Shown: positions 8,322-15,402, numbered from the stretch's first letter. The stretch: DNA of 17,416 nt from JAGNRR01 sp964612525 (GCA_964612525.1 CAZTCQ010000059.1:1-17416), one strand, 5' to 3'. The notes: a model not told the origin generated them from the letters alone. A program made the numbers and translations.

Positions 8322-8658
8322 AATATTTTTTTATTATTCTATCAATAATCACGCGTTCTATATACTTATCCTTAGTAAAGTACACAATGACAGCGAGAAG
8401 AATATAAAACCCAGCTACGATTCCAAACCCAACGGTATTACTTTCAAAAAAACCAGATAGGTAAAACCCCATAGTTACTGAACCAAATAAAAACGCTAAC
8501 AAGAAAAAAATGACGATGGTTACTTCAGTTAAGATATCTGCAAAAACTCTAGAGCCTCGGTTGACAGTATTCAACTCTGCATATTCAATTCTGTTTTGTA
8601 AATATTTTTTACCATCTTCATAAACATCTGACAATCCTCTGTTTTGTTTTTCACTCAT
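8296..8658 (-). CDS. Small two-helix membrane protein, phage-holin/YqjE-like
   Basis: 120-residue membrane protein with a soluble N-terminal part (about 1-38), a first hydrophobic segment (about 40-70, containing ILTEVTIVIFFLLAFLFG), a second (about 75-98, VGFGIVAGFYILLAVIVYF), and a basic C-terminus with IIDRIIKKYYEGEKENK. This layout resembles the chromosomal phage-holin-like/YqjE group often found next to stress or envelope genes; it is not evidence of a prophage, as no phage genes surround it. ATG at 8658 is preceded by TAGGAAC, one of the few Shine-Dalgarno-like sequences here. The frame extends to a TTG at 8727, but the added residues are polar and unrelated. It starts a likely three-gene unit with the 148-residue protein and the AI-2E permease. 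The family placement is tentative. Confidence 0.75.
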   Translation of the reverse strand: MSEKQNRGLSDVYEDGKKYLQNRIEYAELNTVNRGSRVFADILTEVTIVIFFLLAFLFGSVTMGFYLSGFFESNTVGFGIVAGFYILLAVIVYFTKDKYIERVIIDRIIKKYYEGEKENK

Positions 8659-8754
8659 AGTTGTTCCTAATTTTAAATTCGTAATATATTCATTTCTCCC
8701 ATAAAAAGTAGCAATTGTGCTGCGCAATAAAAAATAGACTTTATTAAAATTATT

Positions 8755-9324
8755 TTAAAGTATTGTTCGAAAGGTCAAATTTATTCGTGCCCGAACATCT
8801 TTCTTAGTTTTAAGAATAGCATGCTTATAAAAGTGTTGCGTCTCGCCAGACATAACTAATACACTTCGATTATCAAGAAGCACATCCTGCTTTATTGCGG
8901 GAGTATTAATATTCCTAAATTTAAAAATGCGATCTCCTCCGAATGAGACTGAAACAATCGTAGGGTTTTTACCCAACGATTTTTCATTGTCTTGATGCCA
9001 CCCCATGCTGTCCTTTCCGTCACGGTAATAATTTAACAGGCAACAATTAAAATCTAAATCCAATTTCTGACTAATTCTTTTTCTTATTTCGTTTACACTC
9101 TTTGTCCATGGCATGGCGGGCATGGTTTGACCCGAGTAGCGATACTCCAAATTATTTTCTCCTTGAAAAGAAACTAAACGAGGTTGTTTGATTCGCTTTC
9201 CAAATAATACAATTTCTTTTTCTTGCCAGTCAATTTCCTTTTGCAATTTTTGAAACTGGTTTTCTTCTTCAAAAAAGTCACTGTACAATTGAATAGAAGC
9301 ATTGGGCAATGAATATTTTTTCAT
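8755..9324 (-). CDS. alkB: AlkB-like 2-oxoglutarate/Fe(II) dioxygenase
   Basis: Predicted oxidative demethylase that repairs 1-methyladenine and 3-methylcytosine in DNA or RNA. 189 residues, similar to a minimal AlkB domain. The iron ligands are visible: His110 and Asp112 in WHQDNE and His168 in YKHAI. Arg180 and Arg186 in RINLTFR bind 2-oxoglutarate. The 12-residue distance from the last His to the first Arg, and the RxNLTFR ending close to the C-terminus, match the ALKBH2/3-like branch more than E. coli AlkB. YRYSGQ and PMPAMPW-type substrate-loop residues occur around 61-73. It starts 9 bp after the stop of the second YihY gene, so it is probably on the same transcript. There is no ada or other adaptive-response gene nearby. 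Confidence 0.93.
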   Translation of the reverse strand: MKKYSLPNASIQLYSDFFEEENQFQKLQKEIDWQEKEIVLFGKRIKQPRLVSFQGENNLEYRYSGQTMPAMPWTKSVNEIRKRISQKLDLDFNCCLLNYYRDGKDSMGWHQDNEKSLGKNPTIVSVSFGGDRIFKFRNINTPAIKQDVLLDNRSVLVMSGETQHFYKHAILKTKKDVRARINLTFRTIL

Positions 9325-9333
9325 TAAAATTGT

Positions 9334-10281
9334 TTATAAAATTCCTTCAGGATAATCCTGTGACTTCGCAATCCGCAACTCTTTATTTACAAATATGCTC
9401 ACGTTTAGTTCAAACCCGATTAGTAAAATTTGAGACATAGTAAATAACCAAATCAAAAAGATAATCAAGGTCCCTACTGATCCATAAATTTGATTGTAAT
9501 TCACAATATTATTTACTGCATAAAAAAATATAATAGTGATTAAAATAATCAAGACTGTAGTGAGCATACTGCCTGGAGTAATAAAAGGCCAACGCGTGTG
9601 TGTTGCCGAACCATATCTGTAAATGACGGAAATTGTCAATAGGACCATCAATATAATGATAAGGTACTGAAGTACTTTACCAATAATTACCCAATCTTCT
9701 AATCCAAAGTAAGCGAACAACCACCCCTGAAATATGAGCAAAGAAAACGAAACCAAAATCACGACGATAAAGAGGATTGTCAATAAAATAGCTAGTCCAC
9801 GTTTTTTATACCAAGCTTGCTTTTTAAATCCCGCATAGCTTCTATCAAAACTGGTCATCAGCCCCATAAGTCCGTTACTTGAAAAAAACAAAGTCATGAA
9901 AACCGAAAAGGATAGCAGCACTTCTTTTTTATGCAAGAAAAAATCCTGCATTAGGTTAGCGACTGAAGTTTTAAATTTCTCACTTTGCGTAATCATTCCC
10001 ACGGTATCAACAATAGACGTAATAATCGAAGTATCCGATAGTGGCAAATAAGGTATCAGGGTAAATAAGAATAAAAGAAAGGGAGGGAATGACAATAAAA
10101 AAGAGAAACTTACTGAGCGAGCCATTACCGTAAATCTTGGCGAGAATATTTCACCCACAAAAAAACGCAGTGAGTCATAGAGTGCCACACCATGAAAACC
10201 AGGTAGCACAATTTTCGAAAGCCAAACCTTTAAAATCCTTGTTAGCCGAAGCTGTCTTATTTTTTCTTCCCAGGCATTCAT
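9334..10281 (-). CDS. YihY/BrkB family inner-membrane protein (copy 2)
   Basis: Second YihY/BrkB membrane protein, 315 residues, with about six membrane segments. Family features are the N-terminal RSVSFSFLLSFPPFLLFLF segment, a periplasmic-loop helix region around residues 85-115, and the C-terminal YGSVGTLIIFLIWLF followed by LLIGFELNVSIF, which aligns in position with the YGSAG...FGAIF end of the plus-strand copy. Outside these signatures the two copies differ strongly, so this is an old paralogue and not a recent duplication. ATG at 10281 is 18 bp after the stop of the basic exported protein, and alkB begins 9 bp after its own stop, suggesting one transcript. Molecular function is unknown for the family. 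Confidence 0.88.
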   Translation of the reverse strand: MNAWEEKIRQLRLTRILKVWLSKIVLPGFHGVALYDSLRFFVGEIFSPRFTVMARSVSFSFLLSFPPFLLFLFTLIPYLPLSDTSIITSIVDTVGMITQSEKFKTSVANLMQDFFLHKKEVLLSFSVFMTLFFSSNGLMGLMTSFDRSYAGFKKQAWYKKRGLAILLTILFIVVILVSFSLLIFQGWLFAYFGLEDWVIIGKVLQYLIIILMVLLTISVIYRYGSATHTRWPFITPGSMLTTVLIILITIIFFYAVNNIVNYNQIYGSVGTLIIFLIWLFTMSQILLIGFELNVSIFVNKELRIAKSQDYPEGIL

Positions 10282-10299
10282 ACGTGGAAGATAGATTGA

Positions 10300-10749
10300 T
10301 TATTTTCTGTAGAGAAACGAATTACTCCGACGACCCGTGCGGTCTTGAGTATAGTTTTTCTTCTTTTCTTTACGACTCTTACGAATCATACTATACTTGT
10401 ATTTGTTTTTGCGCTTCACGCCATTGTTTCCAATCCCGCTTACACTGTTCGAAGCGCCAGATCCTCTCAGTTGAAATCTTCCTCCAGAAATACGATTCGT
10501 ACTCGCTCTGCCAGCCACTCTTGTGCGCTTGCCTTGACCTCTTGGAGAACGTAACCTTCGAGAAAAATTTTTGCTATTTGTTGATTTTCTATACCGATTT
10601 TTTTTTCGATCGCCGGGACCATCAAAAGCTTCGTCAGCGAGCACTGAACTCTCCATTGCTTTTGCCGAGAGTTTTTTTGCGGTCATCAATGACAGGGTCA
10701 CAAAAACACAGCCTAGCAGTAAAAATCCTTTCAATATAAAATTGCGCAT
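10300..10749 (-). CDS. Small, very basic exported protein of unknown function
   Basis: 149 residues that I cannot assign to a family. The N-terminus is a signal peptide or anchor (MRNFILKGFLLLGCVFVTLSLM, possible cleavage near AKKLSAKA). The rest is low in hydrophobic residues and dominated by Arg, Lys, Ser, Asn and Gly: about 40 Lys/Arg against 7 Asp/Glu over the whole protein. It has basic clusters such as KRKNKYKY and SRKEKKK and the motif RRLRSPRGQGKRTR. Such a protein is probably disordered and could bind polyanions at the envelope (lipopolysaccharide, polyphosphate, extracellular DNA), but that is inference. ATG at 10749 is the natural start. It is the first gene of a run with YihY copy 2 and alkB. 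A long open frame on the opposite strand (10137-10739) overlaps it and also crosses the YihY gene; I regard that one as chance. Confidence 0.7.
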   Translation of the reverse strand: MRNFILKGFLLLGCVFVTLSLMTAKKLSAKAMESSVLADEAFDGPGDRKKNRYRKSTNSKNFSRRLRSPRGQGKRTRVAGRASTNRISGGRFQLRGSGASNSVSGIGNNGVKRKNKYKYSMIRKSRKEKKKNYTQDRTGRRSNSFLYRK

Positions 10750-10835
10750 AAGAGTTTAATTTGAGGTCTAAGGTACTACACAAGAAGGGAACTGACCCCA
10801 AATGCTTGAAATTAAGAAGTTAAATGATTCAGCTT

Positions 10836-11864
10836 CTAGCGACGAATCCCCCGCTCATCCATCGCCTTACGAAACAGTTGTGCATTTTTTTCATGCTCCA
10901 CATCGTTACTCGCAAAATTGTGATACCCACTAAAATCTTCTTTGGCACAGAAAAAGATATAATCCGTTTGTAAATTTTCAAGAACAGCATCAATAGCGAC
11001 AGGCTGCGGAGTGCAAATGGGTCCGGGAGGTAATCCAGCATATTTATAAGTATTCCAAGGTGAGTCAAACCGTAGATGTTTAAAAAGAACTCTCTTTATA
11101 GTAAAATCACCATAAGCAAAGCGCGCGGTAGGATCAGCCTGTAACTTCATTCCTTTGCGTATTCTATTTAAATAAACGCTCGCCACTTTGGCCATTTCAT
11201 CTTTTTTGTTCGTTTCTTCATCGACTATGGAAGCAATTGTAACTACTTCCACTTGACTAAGTTTTAGTTTTTCGGCTTTTGCCTTCCGATCGGCTGTCCA
11301 AAATCGTTGATACGCTTTATACATTTTATCAAATAGTTCCCTTGGCGTACTGTTGTAATAAACATCATAGGTGTAGGGCATCACAATCGCTTGCAACTCG
11401 TCCGTATTGATTCCATAGGGCGCCAGAAAAGTAGAATCAGAAAATAATTTCATAAAAGTGGCCGAATCCGTTGCTATTTTTTTTGATAAACGACTCGCAA
11501 TGTGTTCTTTCTTACGCAATTTGTTTACCACAACTCTTACGACCTCTTGCTTGCCAGACTTTAATAAATGAACTATGTCATGGTTGTTCATCCCTTGGGT
11601 AATTTTGTATTTCCCTTCATGGATATTCTCGCTTAAATTCGACGACTCTGCCATTTCTTGAAAAGAGGCAAAATCTTTGACAATATTTTTTTCTTTTAGT
11701 TCTTGATATACATCTTCTATAGTCGCGTCTGTTTTTAAATAAATATGTTTTTTTTCGCCAAAATCTGCAGTGTTGGAAGCCGCAAAACGGGAGCAACTAG
11801 AAAACAATACAGTAGATAGAATTGTAATAAAAAAAACAGACCACGAGAAAGAAGAATACTTCAA
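10836..11864 (-). CDS. mltG: Endolytic murein transglycosylase MltG
   Basis: Membrane-bound lytic transglycosylase that cuts nascent peptidoglycan strands and sets glycan chain length. From TTG at 11864 it has 342 residues. An N-terminal hydrophobic segment (about 9-22) ends in LFSSC, possibly a lipobox, otherwise a membrane anchor as in E. coli. A LysM-like region follows, then the YceG domain with ASIVDEET (211-218, holding the conserved catalytic Glu near the Thr), KVASVYLNRI, LQADPT and SPWNTYKYAGLPPGPI (268-283). No ATG is available near the N-terminus. The frame extends to a TTG at 11894, but a perfect promoter -7 box lies at 11881-11888, inside that extension, so the downstream TTG at 11864 is the better start. 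It is divergent from the E2 operon. Confidence 0.92.
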   Translation of the reverse strand: MKYSSFSWSVFFITILSTVLFSSCSRFAASNTADFGEKKHIYLKTDATIEDVYQELKEKNIVKDFASFQEMAESSNLSENIHEGKYKITQGMNNHDIVHLLKSGKQEVVRVVVNKLRKKEHIASRLSKKIATDSATFMKLFSDSTFLAPYGINTDELQAIVMPYTYDVYYNSTPRELFDKMYKAYQRFWTADRKAKAEKLKLSQVEVVTIASIVDEETNKKDEMAKVASVYLNRIRKGMKLQADPTARFAYGDFTIKRVLFKHLRFDSPWNTYKYAGLPPGPICTPQPVAIDAVLENLQTDYIFFCAKEDFSGYHNFASNDVEHEKNAQLFRKAMDERGIRR

Positions 11865-11880
11865 AATTTTAGATTTTGGC

Positions 11881-11912
11881 CAAATGTAAAACAATCTGAA
11901 AGCTTCCTACAA
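11881..11912 (-). promoter_or_regulatory. Promoter of mltG
   Basis: On the minus strand TTG (11912-11910, within TTTTG) and a perfect -7 box TACATTTG (11888-11881) are 21 bp apart, the usual Bacteroidota spacing. The -7 octamer is identical to that of the porin promoter. The expected transcript start, around 11875, leaves only about 10 bases before the TTG start codon at 11864. Confidence 0.65.
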
Positions 11913-11941
11913 AAGAGTAAAGAAATGATAACAGATTTTTA

Positions 11942-11949
11942 TAACTTTG
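11942..11949 (+). promoter_or_regulatory. -7 promoter element of the E2 operon
   Basis: TAACTTTG is a perfect match to the Bacteroidota -7 consensus TAnnTTTG, placed 24 bp before the ATG of the E2 gene. I see no TTG at the expected -33 position, so a second element or an activator may be needed. It is back to back with the mltG promoter. Confidence 0.55.
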
Positions 11950-11973
11950 CCGAACTATTAAAATCAAGAATTT

Positions 11974-13302
11974 ATGGCGGTAGAAGAATTGGTAATGCCC
12001 AAAATGGGAGAAAGCATCACGGAAGCAACGGTATTAAAATGGTTGAAAAACGTCGGTGACCCCATAGAAATGGACGAAACTTTACTAGAAATAGCGACAG
12101 ACAAAGTAGATAGTGAAGTGCCTAGCACGGTGAGCGGCACGGTTAGCGAAATTCTATTTCAAGTCGACGATGTAGTACCAGTAGGAACCGTAATCGCCAA
12201 AATATCTACGGACGGTGCTGTTTCTGCTCCTGCTCCTCAAGCCGCAGAAGCTCCAAAGCCTGAGCCCGCGCCACAACCTGCACCTAGTGTGGCAGCGACT
12301 CCTGCTGCTGCAGAAATAATCCAAAAGCCAGCAGCCAATGGTAGCGAGCCCAACCGATTTTACTCACCCTTGGTGATGAACATAGCCATGAAAGAGGGAA
12401 TTTCTATGACGGAACTGGAAAGCATTCCTGGCAGTGGCAAAGAAGGTCGCGTGACCAAAAAAGATATAATTACTCATGTTAAAAATAGAGGAGCTGCACC
12501 GGTAGCTGCTTCTGCTCCAGTTGCACAAGCTACGACTGCCCCGGCAGCAGCAACTCAACCTCCAACATCTACTTCAAGTGCAACACCACAAGGAAACGTA
12601 GAAATTGTCGAAATGGACCGTATGCGCAAATTGATTGCGAAACATATGGTAGATAGCGTACAAACTTCTCCGCACGTAACTTCAATGACGGAAGCTGATG
12701 TGACAAATATGGTGAATTGGCGCAACAATGTGAAGGGCGAGTTTTTAGAAAAGAATGGCGAGAAACTTACGTTTACTCCACTATTCATTGAAGCAATTGT
12801 GAACTGCATTAAGAGAAATCCAATGATCAACGCAAGTATTGATGGTGACAATATAGTTATCAAAAAAGATATTAATGTGGGGATGGCAACGGCGCTTCCT
12901 AATGGGAATCTAATCGTACCCGTTATTAAAAATGCTGACACTAAAAATTTATACGGAATATCTAAGGAAGTAAACGGACTGGCTACTAAGGCAAGAAGCA
13001 ATAAATTAAAGCCAGAAGATACGCAAGGCGGGACCTTTACACTTACCAATGTAGGAACCTTTGGTAGCCTTATGGGCACTCCGATTATCAATCAGCCTCA
13101 AGTGGCAATTTTAGCGGTAGGTGCCATTAAAAAACGTCCTGTGGTTCTAGAAACTCCGGACGGAGATGTTATTGCCATTCGTCAAATGATGTATCTTTCT
13201 ATGAGCTATGACCACCGAATTGTTGATGGTTCTTTGGGTGCTGGTTTCCTAAGCGAGGTAGCCAAAGAATTAGAAAACTTTGATACGAATCGAACCGTAT
13301 AA
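11974..13302 (+). CDS. 2-oxoacid dehydrogenase complex E2 (dihydrolipoamide acyltransferase)
   Basis: Core acyltransferase of a 2-oxoacid dehydrogenase complex: it takes the acyl group from the E1 thiamine enzyme on its lipoyl arm and passes it to CoA. 442 residues. Domains are one lipoyl domain (1-76, lipoylated Lys44 in ATDKVDSE), an Ala/Pro-rich linker (about 80-115), a peripheral subunit-binding domain (about 127-170, SPLVMNIAMKEGI and GSGKEGRVTKKDI), a second linker, and the catalytic domain (about 205-442) with the active-site His414 in SYDHRIVDG. Single-lipoyl architecture and the MPKMGESI start fit branched-chain or 2-oxoglutarate E2 more than pyruvate E2; I cannot decide which. The E1 and E3 genes are not adjacent. 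Its stop overlaps the next start (TAATG), so translation is coupled. Confidence 0.93.
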   Translation: MAVEELVMPKMGESITEATVLKWLKNVGDPIEMDETLLEIATDKVDSEVPSTVSGTVSEILFQVDDVVPVGTVIAKISTDGAVSAPAPQAAEAPKPEPAPQPAPSVAATPAAAEIIQKPAANGSEPNRFYSPLVMNIAMKEGISMTELESIPGSGKEGRVTKKDIITHVKNRGAAPVAASAPVAQATTAPAAATQPPTSTSSATPQGNVEIVEMDRMRKLIAKHMVDSVQTSPHVTSMTEADVTNMVNWRNNVKGEFLEKNGEKLTFTPLFIEAIVNCIKRNPMINASIDGDNIVIKKDINVGMATALPNGNLIVPVIKNADTKNLYGISKEVNGLATKARSNKLKPEDTQGGTFTLTNVGTFGSLMGTPIINQPQVAILAVGAIKKRPVVLETPDGDVIAIRQMMYLSMSYDHRIVDGSLGAGFLSEVAKELENFDTNRTV

Positions 13303-13580
13303 TGGAAAAGTTAACTAAAGAAGAAGTTTTAACTCGTTTAGAAAAGCTATCCGGCTGGTCATTGAAGGAAGAAGCTATTGAAAAAAAATATGAGTTTTCA
13401 GATTTCAAAGAAGCGCTGGCATTCATAAATCAAATTGGTGAACAAGCCGAGGAGGCCAATCATCACCCTGAATTTTTTAATGTGTATAATAAAGTAAGCA
13501 TTCGGTTAAACACGCATGATGCGGACGGAATAACGGAAAAGGATTTTGATTTAGCCAAAAAAATTGACGAACTTCGTTAG
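13302..13580 (+). CDS. phhB: Pterin-4-alpha-carbinolamine dehydratase
   Basis: Dehydrates 4a-hydroxytetrahydropterin and so recycles the pterin cofactor of aromatic amino acid hydroxylases such as phenylalanine hydroxylase. 92 residues, the normal single-domain length. The family signature is clear: EEANHHPEFFNVYNKVSI (about 51-68), where the His pair and Pro-Glu make up the active site, then LNTHDADGITEKDFDLA near the C-terminus. The GWSLKEEAIEKKYEFSDFKEAL region matches the N-terminal part. ATG at 13302 shares one base with the stop of the E2 gene, and the next gene starts 3 bp after its stop. No hydroxylase gene is visible in the window. The pairing with E2 might reflect amino acid catabolism, as phenylalanine and branched-chain degradation often go together, but that is inference. 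Confidence 0.94.
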   Translation: MEKLTKEEVLTRLEKLSGWSLKEEAIEKKYEFSDFKEALAFINQIGEQAEEANHHPEFFNVYNKVSIRLNTHDADGITEKDFDLAKKIDELR

Positions 13581-13583
13581 AGT

Positions 13584-14270
13584 TTGAAAAAAGAATTTCT
13601 TTTCGTTTTATTTCTGTGCACAAGTCAATTTTGTTTGTCACAAGCTATAGAAAATAATAGAGTATCCGAAGCTAATAACCAAGGACGAACTTCTTACATC
13701 TTTCACCATAAACAAGGAGAAACAAATCCCGTTAATTGGAAAACAGAGTATCAAAATAATTATATCGGCATTGGACTACTAGGATCACTAAAACATCCTG
13801 GAGTAGAACTTAATTATTCAATCGCAGATAAATATTTTACCAAAACAAAATCGAAAAAAGGCAAGCTAAAAACAATTCAAAAGATTCGACGTTGGGAAGC
13901 ATTTACGCGCTATTATTTTCATAGAAACTTTCATCATAACATAATCCTATCTGCGGGGAGAACTTGGCAACGTTCCTTGAATAAAAACAAATTTTTCATT
14001 TCGCAAGCGGACTTCGGTGTGGCCAGAACTTTTTATACCAATCCAACTTTTGTGGTAGAAAATGGAATCGTACAACGAAAATATTTACAAGGAGATTTTT
14101 ATGCCAGTTTCTCTTATCGATTTGGTTTTGGTAAACACGTTCAATTTAAATCAGAGACCTACCGATTTTACTCTTACTTCGGATTGATGAACTTTGCCCC
14201 GTTTAATAATCTTTACTATTCTCGATTAGTGATTGGTCTTAACGTCAATAAATTTTTAAGAAAAAAATGA
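13584..14270 (+). CDS. Exported protein of unknown function, probably outer-membrane barrel
   Basis: 228 residues; I do not recognise a named family. The start is TTG at 13584, 3 bp after the pterin dehydratase stop; there is no upstream ATG in this frame, and this start gives a proper signal peptide (MKKEFLFVLFLCTSQFCLSQA, cleavage likely after Ala21). The mature part has many Tyr/Phe and alternating polar-hydrophobic stretches such as YIGIGLLGSLKHPGVELNYSI, RWEAFTRYYFHRNFHH, NIILSAGRTWQRS and GDFYASFSYRFGFG, ending with LVIGLNVNKFLRKK. These look like beta-strands of a small outer-membrane barrel. Its end overlaps the next gene by 4 bp (ATGA), so the two are translationally coupled, and the lipoprotein hydrolase downstream may act at the same surface. 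Confidence 0.8.
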   Translation: MKKEFLFVLFLCTSQFCLSQAIENNRVSEANNQGRTSYIFHHKQGETNPVNWKTEYQNNYIGIGLLGSLKHPGVELNYSIADKYFTKTKSKKGKLKTIQKIRRWEAFTRYYFHRNFHHNIILSAGRTWQRSLNKNKFFISQADFGVARTFYTNPTFVVENGIVQRKYLQGDFYASFSYRFGFGKHVQFKSETYRFYSYFGLMNFAPFNNLYYSRLVIGLNVNKFLRKK

Positions 14271-15310
14271 AAAACGTAATCTTTTTTTTATCAGTTGTTC
14301 TTTTCTTTTCTTGTCAAAAAGACCAACTGCCACTATCCGAAGATACGGATGAGATATTTTTTGTAAAAGCAAGTAAACAAACGCTACCGGTGCGCGTCAA
14401 AGGGAATGCGGCTTCAAAGGTTTTTGTACTTTACGTTCATGGTGGTCCCGGCGATCCAGGTATTTGGGAGCATAATACCGAGCAAAGTATTGAATTCATT
14501 CAACCTAATTATGCCGCTGTATTTTTTGATCAACCTTACGCAGGGTTTTCACAAGGGAATCCAACTTCCGATGGAACTGTGGCAACTTTTACTACCGCCG
14601 TTCACAATATTGTATTGACGCTCAAACATCGTTTTGGAGATGACATAAGTTTATTTTTGTTAGGGCATTCTTGGGGCGGATTTGTTAGTGCCGCATATTT
14701 GACTACTGAAGATTACCAATCAAATTTTAGAGGTTGGGTCAATTTAGATGGGGCTCATAATTACTTACTCGGCGACACGTTAGTAGGTGAAAAAGTAAAA
14801 GAAGTTGGCACCCGACAAATAGCGCAAGGCAACAATAAGGAAGAGTGGCAAAGTATGATCAATTGGCTTGAGGCTCACCCACCAGACGGCACTTCTAAAC
14901 GATCAAACAATATCAACTCTTGTGGTTTTGACGCCATGAATTTAATGAGCGATTCCACAAATGAGGGTTTTCAAATGAAAATTGGTAAAATTATTTTGGG
15001 CCAATATCAACCTTGGGCTTTCACAGCATTTATCACAAATTTAATTGTGACAAACACCCAAGATTTTAACCAACTCGCCCTAGATAACGAAATGAGCTCC
15101 CCGCTTTCTAAGGTTACCATTCCAGTATTAAACATTTATGGAAAATACGATTTCATTGTACCCCAAGGTTTGGGAGAAGATGTAATGAAGCGTGTAAGTT
15201 CAAGTTGGAAAAAACTAATCATTATGCCCAAAAGCGATCACAATCCGCAACTATCTGAACCAAAAGAAACGCATAAAGAAATTACTGATTTTATTGAAAT
15301 GTTTAAGTAG
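14267..15310 (+). CDS. Alpha/beta-hydrolase lipoprotein, proline-iminopeptidase-like
   Basis: Predicted envelope hydrolase, 347 residues. The N-terminus is a short lipoprotein signal (MKNVIFFLSVVLFFSC, Cys16), so it probably sits in the periplasm or on the outer membrane. The alpha/beta-hydrolase fold is clear: HGGPG oxyanion motif at 58-62, DQPYAGFSQ (88-96, a degenerate form of the DQRGxGxS motif of the proline iminopeptidase family S33), nucleophile Ser135 in GHSWGG, acid Asp295 in YGKYDF, and His325 in KSDHNPQ. The triad is therefore complete. Between the nucleophile and the acid there is a helical cap (about 165-270) with little similarity to known cap domains. The substrate is unknown: a peptide, ester or lactone is possible. 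ATG at 14267 overlaps the previous stop by 4 bp. It is the last gene of the operon, followed by a palindromic repeat. Confidence 0.88.
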   Translation: MKNVIFFLSVVLFFSCQKDQLPLSEDTDEIFFVKASKQTLPVRVKGNAASKVFVLYVHGGPGDPGIWEHNTEQSIEFIQPNYAAVFFDQPYAGFSQGNPTSDGTVATFTTAVHNIVLTLKHRFGDDISLFLLGHSWGGFVSAAYLTTEDYQSNFRGWVNLDGAHNYLLGDTLVGEKVKEVGTRQIAQGNNKEEWQSMINWLEAHPPDGTSKRSNNINSCGFDAMNLMSDSTNEGFQMKIGKIILGQYQPWAFTAFITNLIVTNTQDFNQLALDNEMSSPLSKVTIPVLNIYGKYDFIVPQGLGEDVMKRVSSSWKKLIIMPKSDHNPQLSEPKETHKEITDFIEMFK

Positions 15311-15338
15311 AGTACTGTTTGCTCTCAATCAGAGATTT

Positions 15339-15389
15339 GCAAGGAACGAAGCAATCTTAGTATTCGACAGAGACCGCTTCGTACCTAGC
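15339..15389. repeat. Imperfect palindrome, dispersed-repeat-like, between convergent genes
   Basis: GCAAGGAACGAAGCAATCT (15339-15357) is the imperfect inverse of AGACCGCTTCGTACCTAGC (15371-15389): 15 of 19 positions pair, around a 13-base loop. The arms resemble the short GGAACGAAGCAATCT repeat that I know from many Bacteroidota intergenic regions; copy number here cannot be tested from one window. It occupies the 92-bp gap between the hydrolase and methyltransferase stop codons and may end transcription from both sides. Confidence 0.55.
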
Positions 15390-15402
15390 GGAACAATACG
15401 TT

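Noticed and set aside
8296..8658. Prophage remnant, because of the holin-like protein
   Set aside because: No lysin, structural, integrase or attachment sequences are nearby; holin-like two-helix proteins are common chromosomal genes.
8659..8727. 23-codon extension of the holin-like gene (TTG start)
   Set aside because: The ATG at 8658 has a Shine-Dalgarno-like TAGGAAC before it, and the added residues look like translated leader.
8708..8730. Short inverted repeat ATTGTGC/GCGCAAT between alkB and the holin-like gene as a terminator
   Set aside because: The arms have a mismatch and only a one-base centre, and the T-run on the minus strand begins several bases after the stem, so it is not convincing.
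10137..10739. 200-residue open frame on the plus strand
   Set aside because: It is antisense to the start of YihY copy 2 and to the basic exported protein, has an odd Cys/Ser/Leu-rich composition and no family resemblance. The minus-strand reading has a signal peptide and operon spacing.
12555..13091. 178-residue open frame antisense to the E2 catalytic domain
   Set aside because: The sense strand encodes a well-conserved E2 catalytic domain; the antisense frame is hydrophobic by codon mirror and has no promoter or family match.
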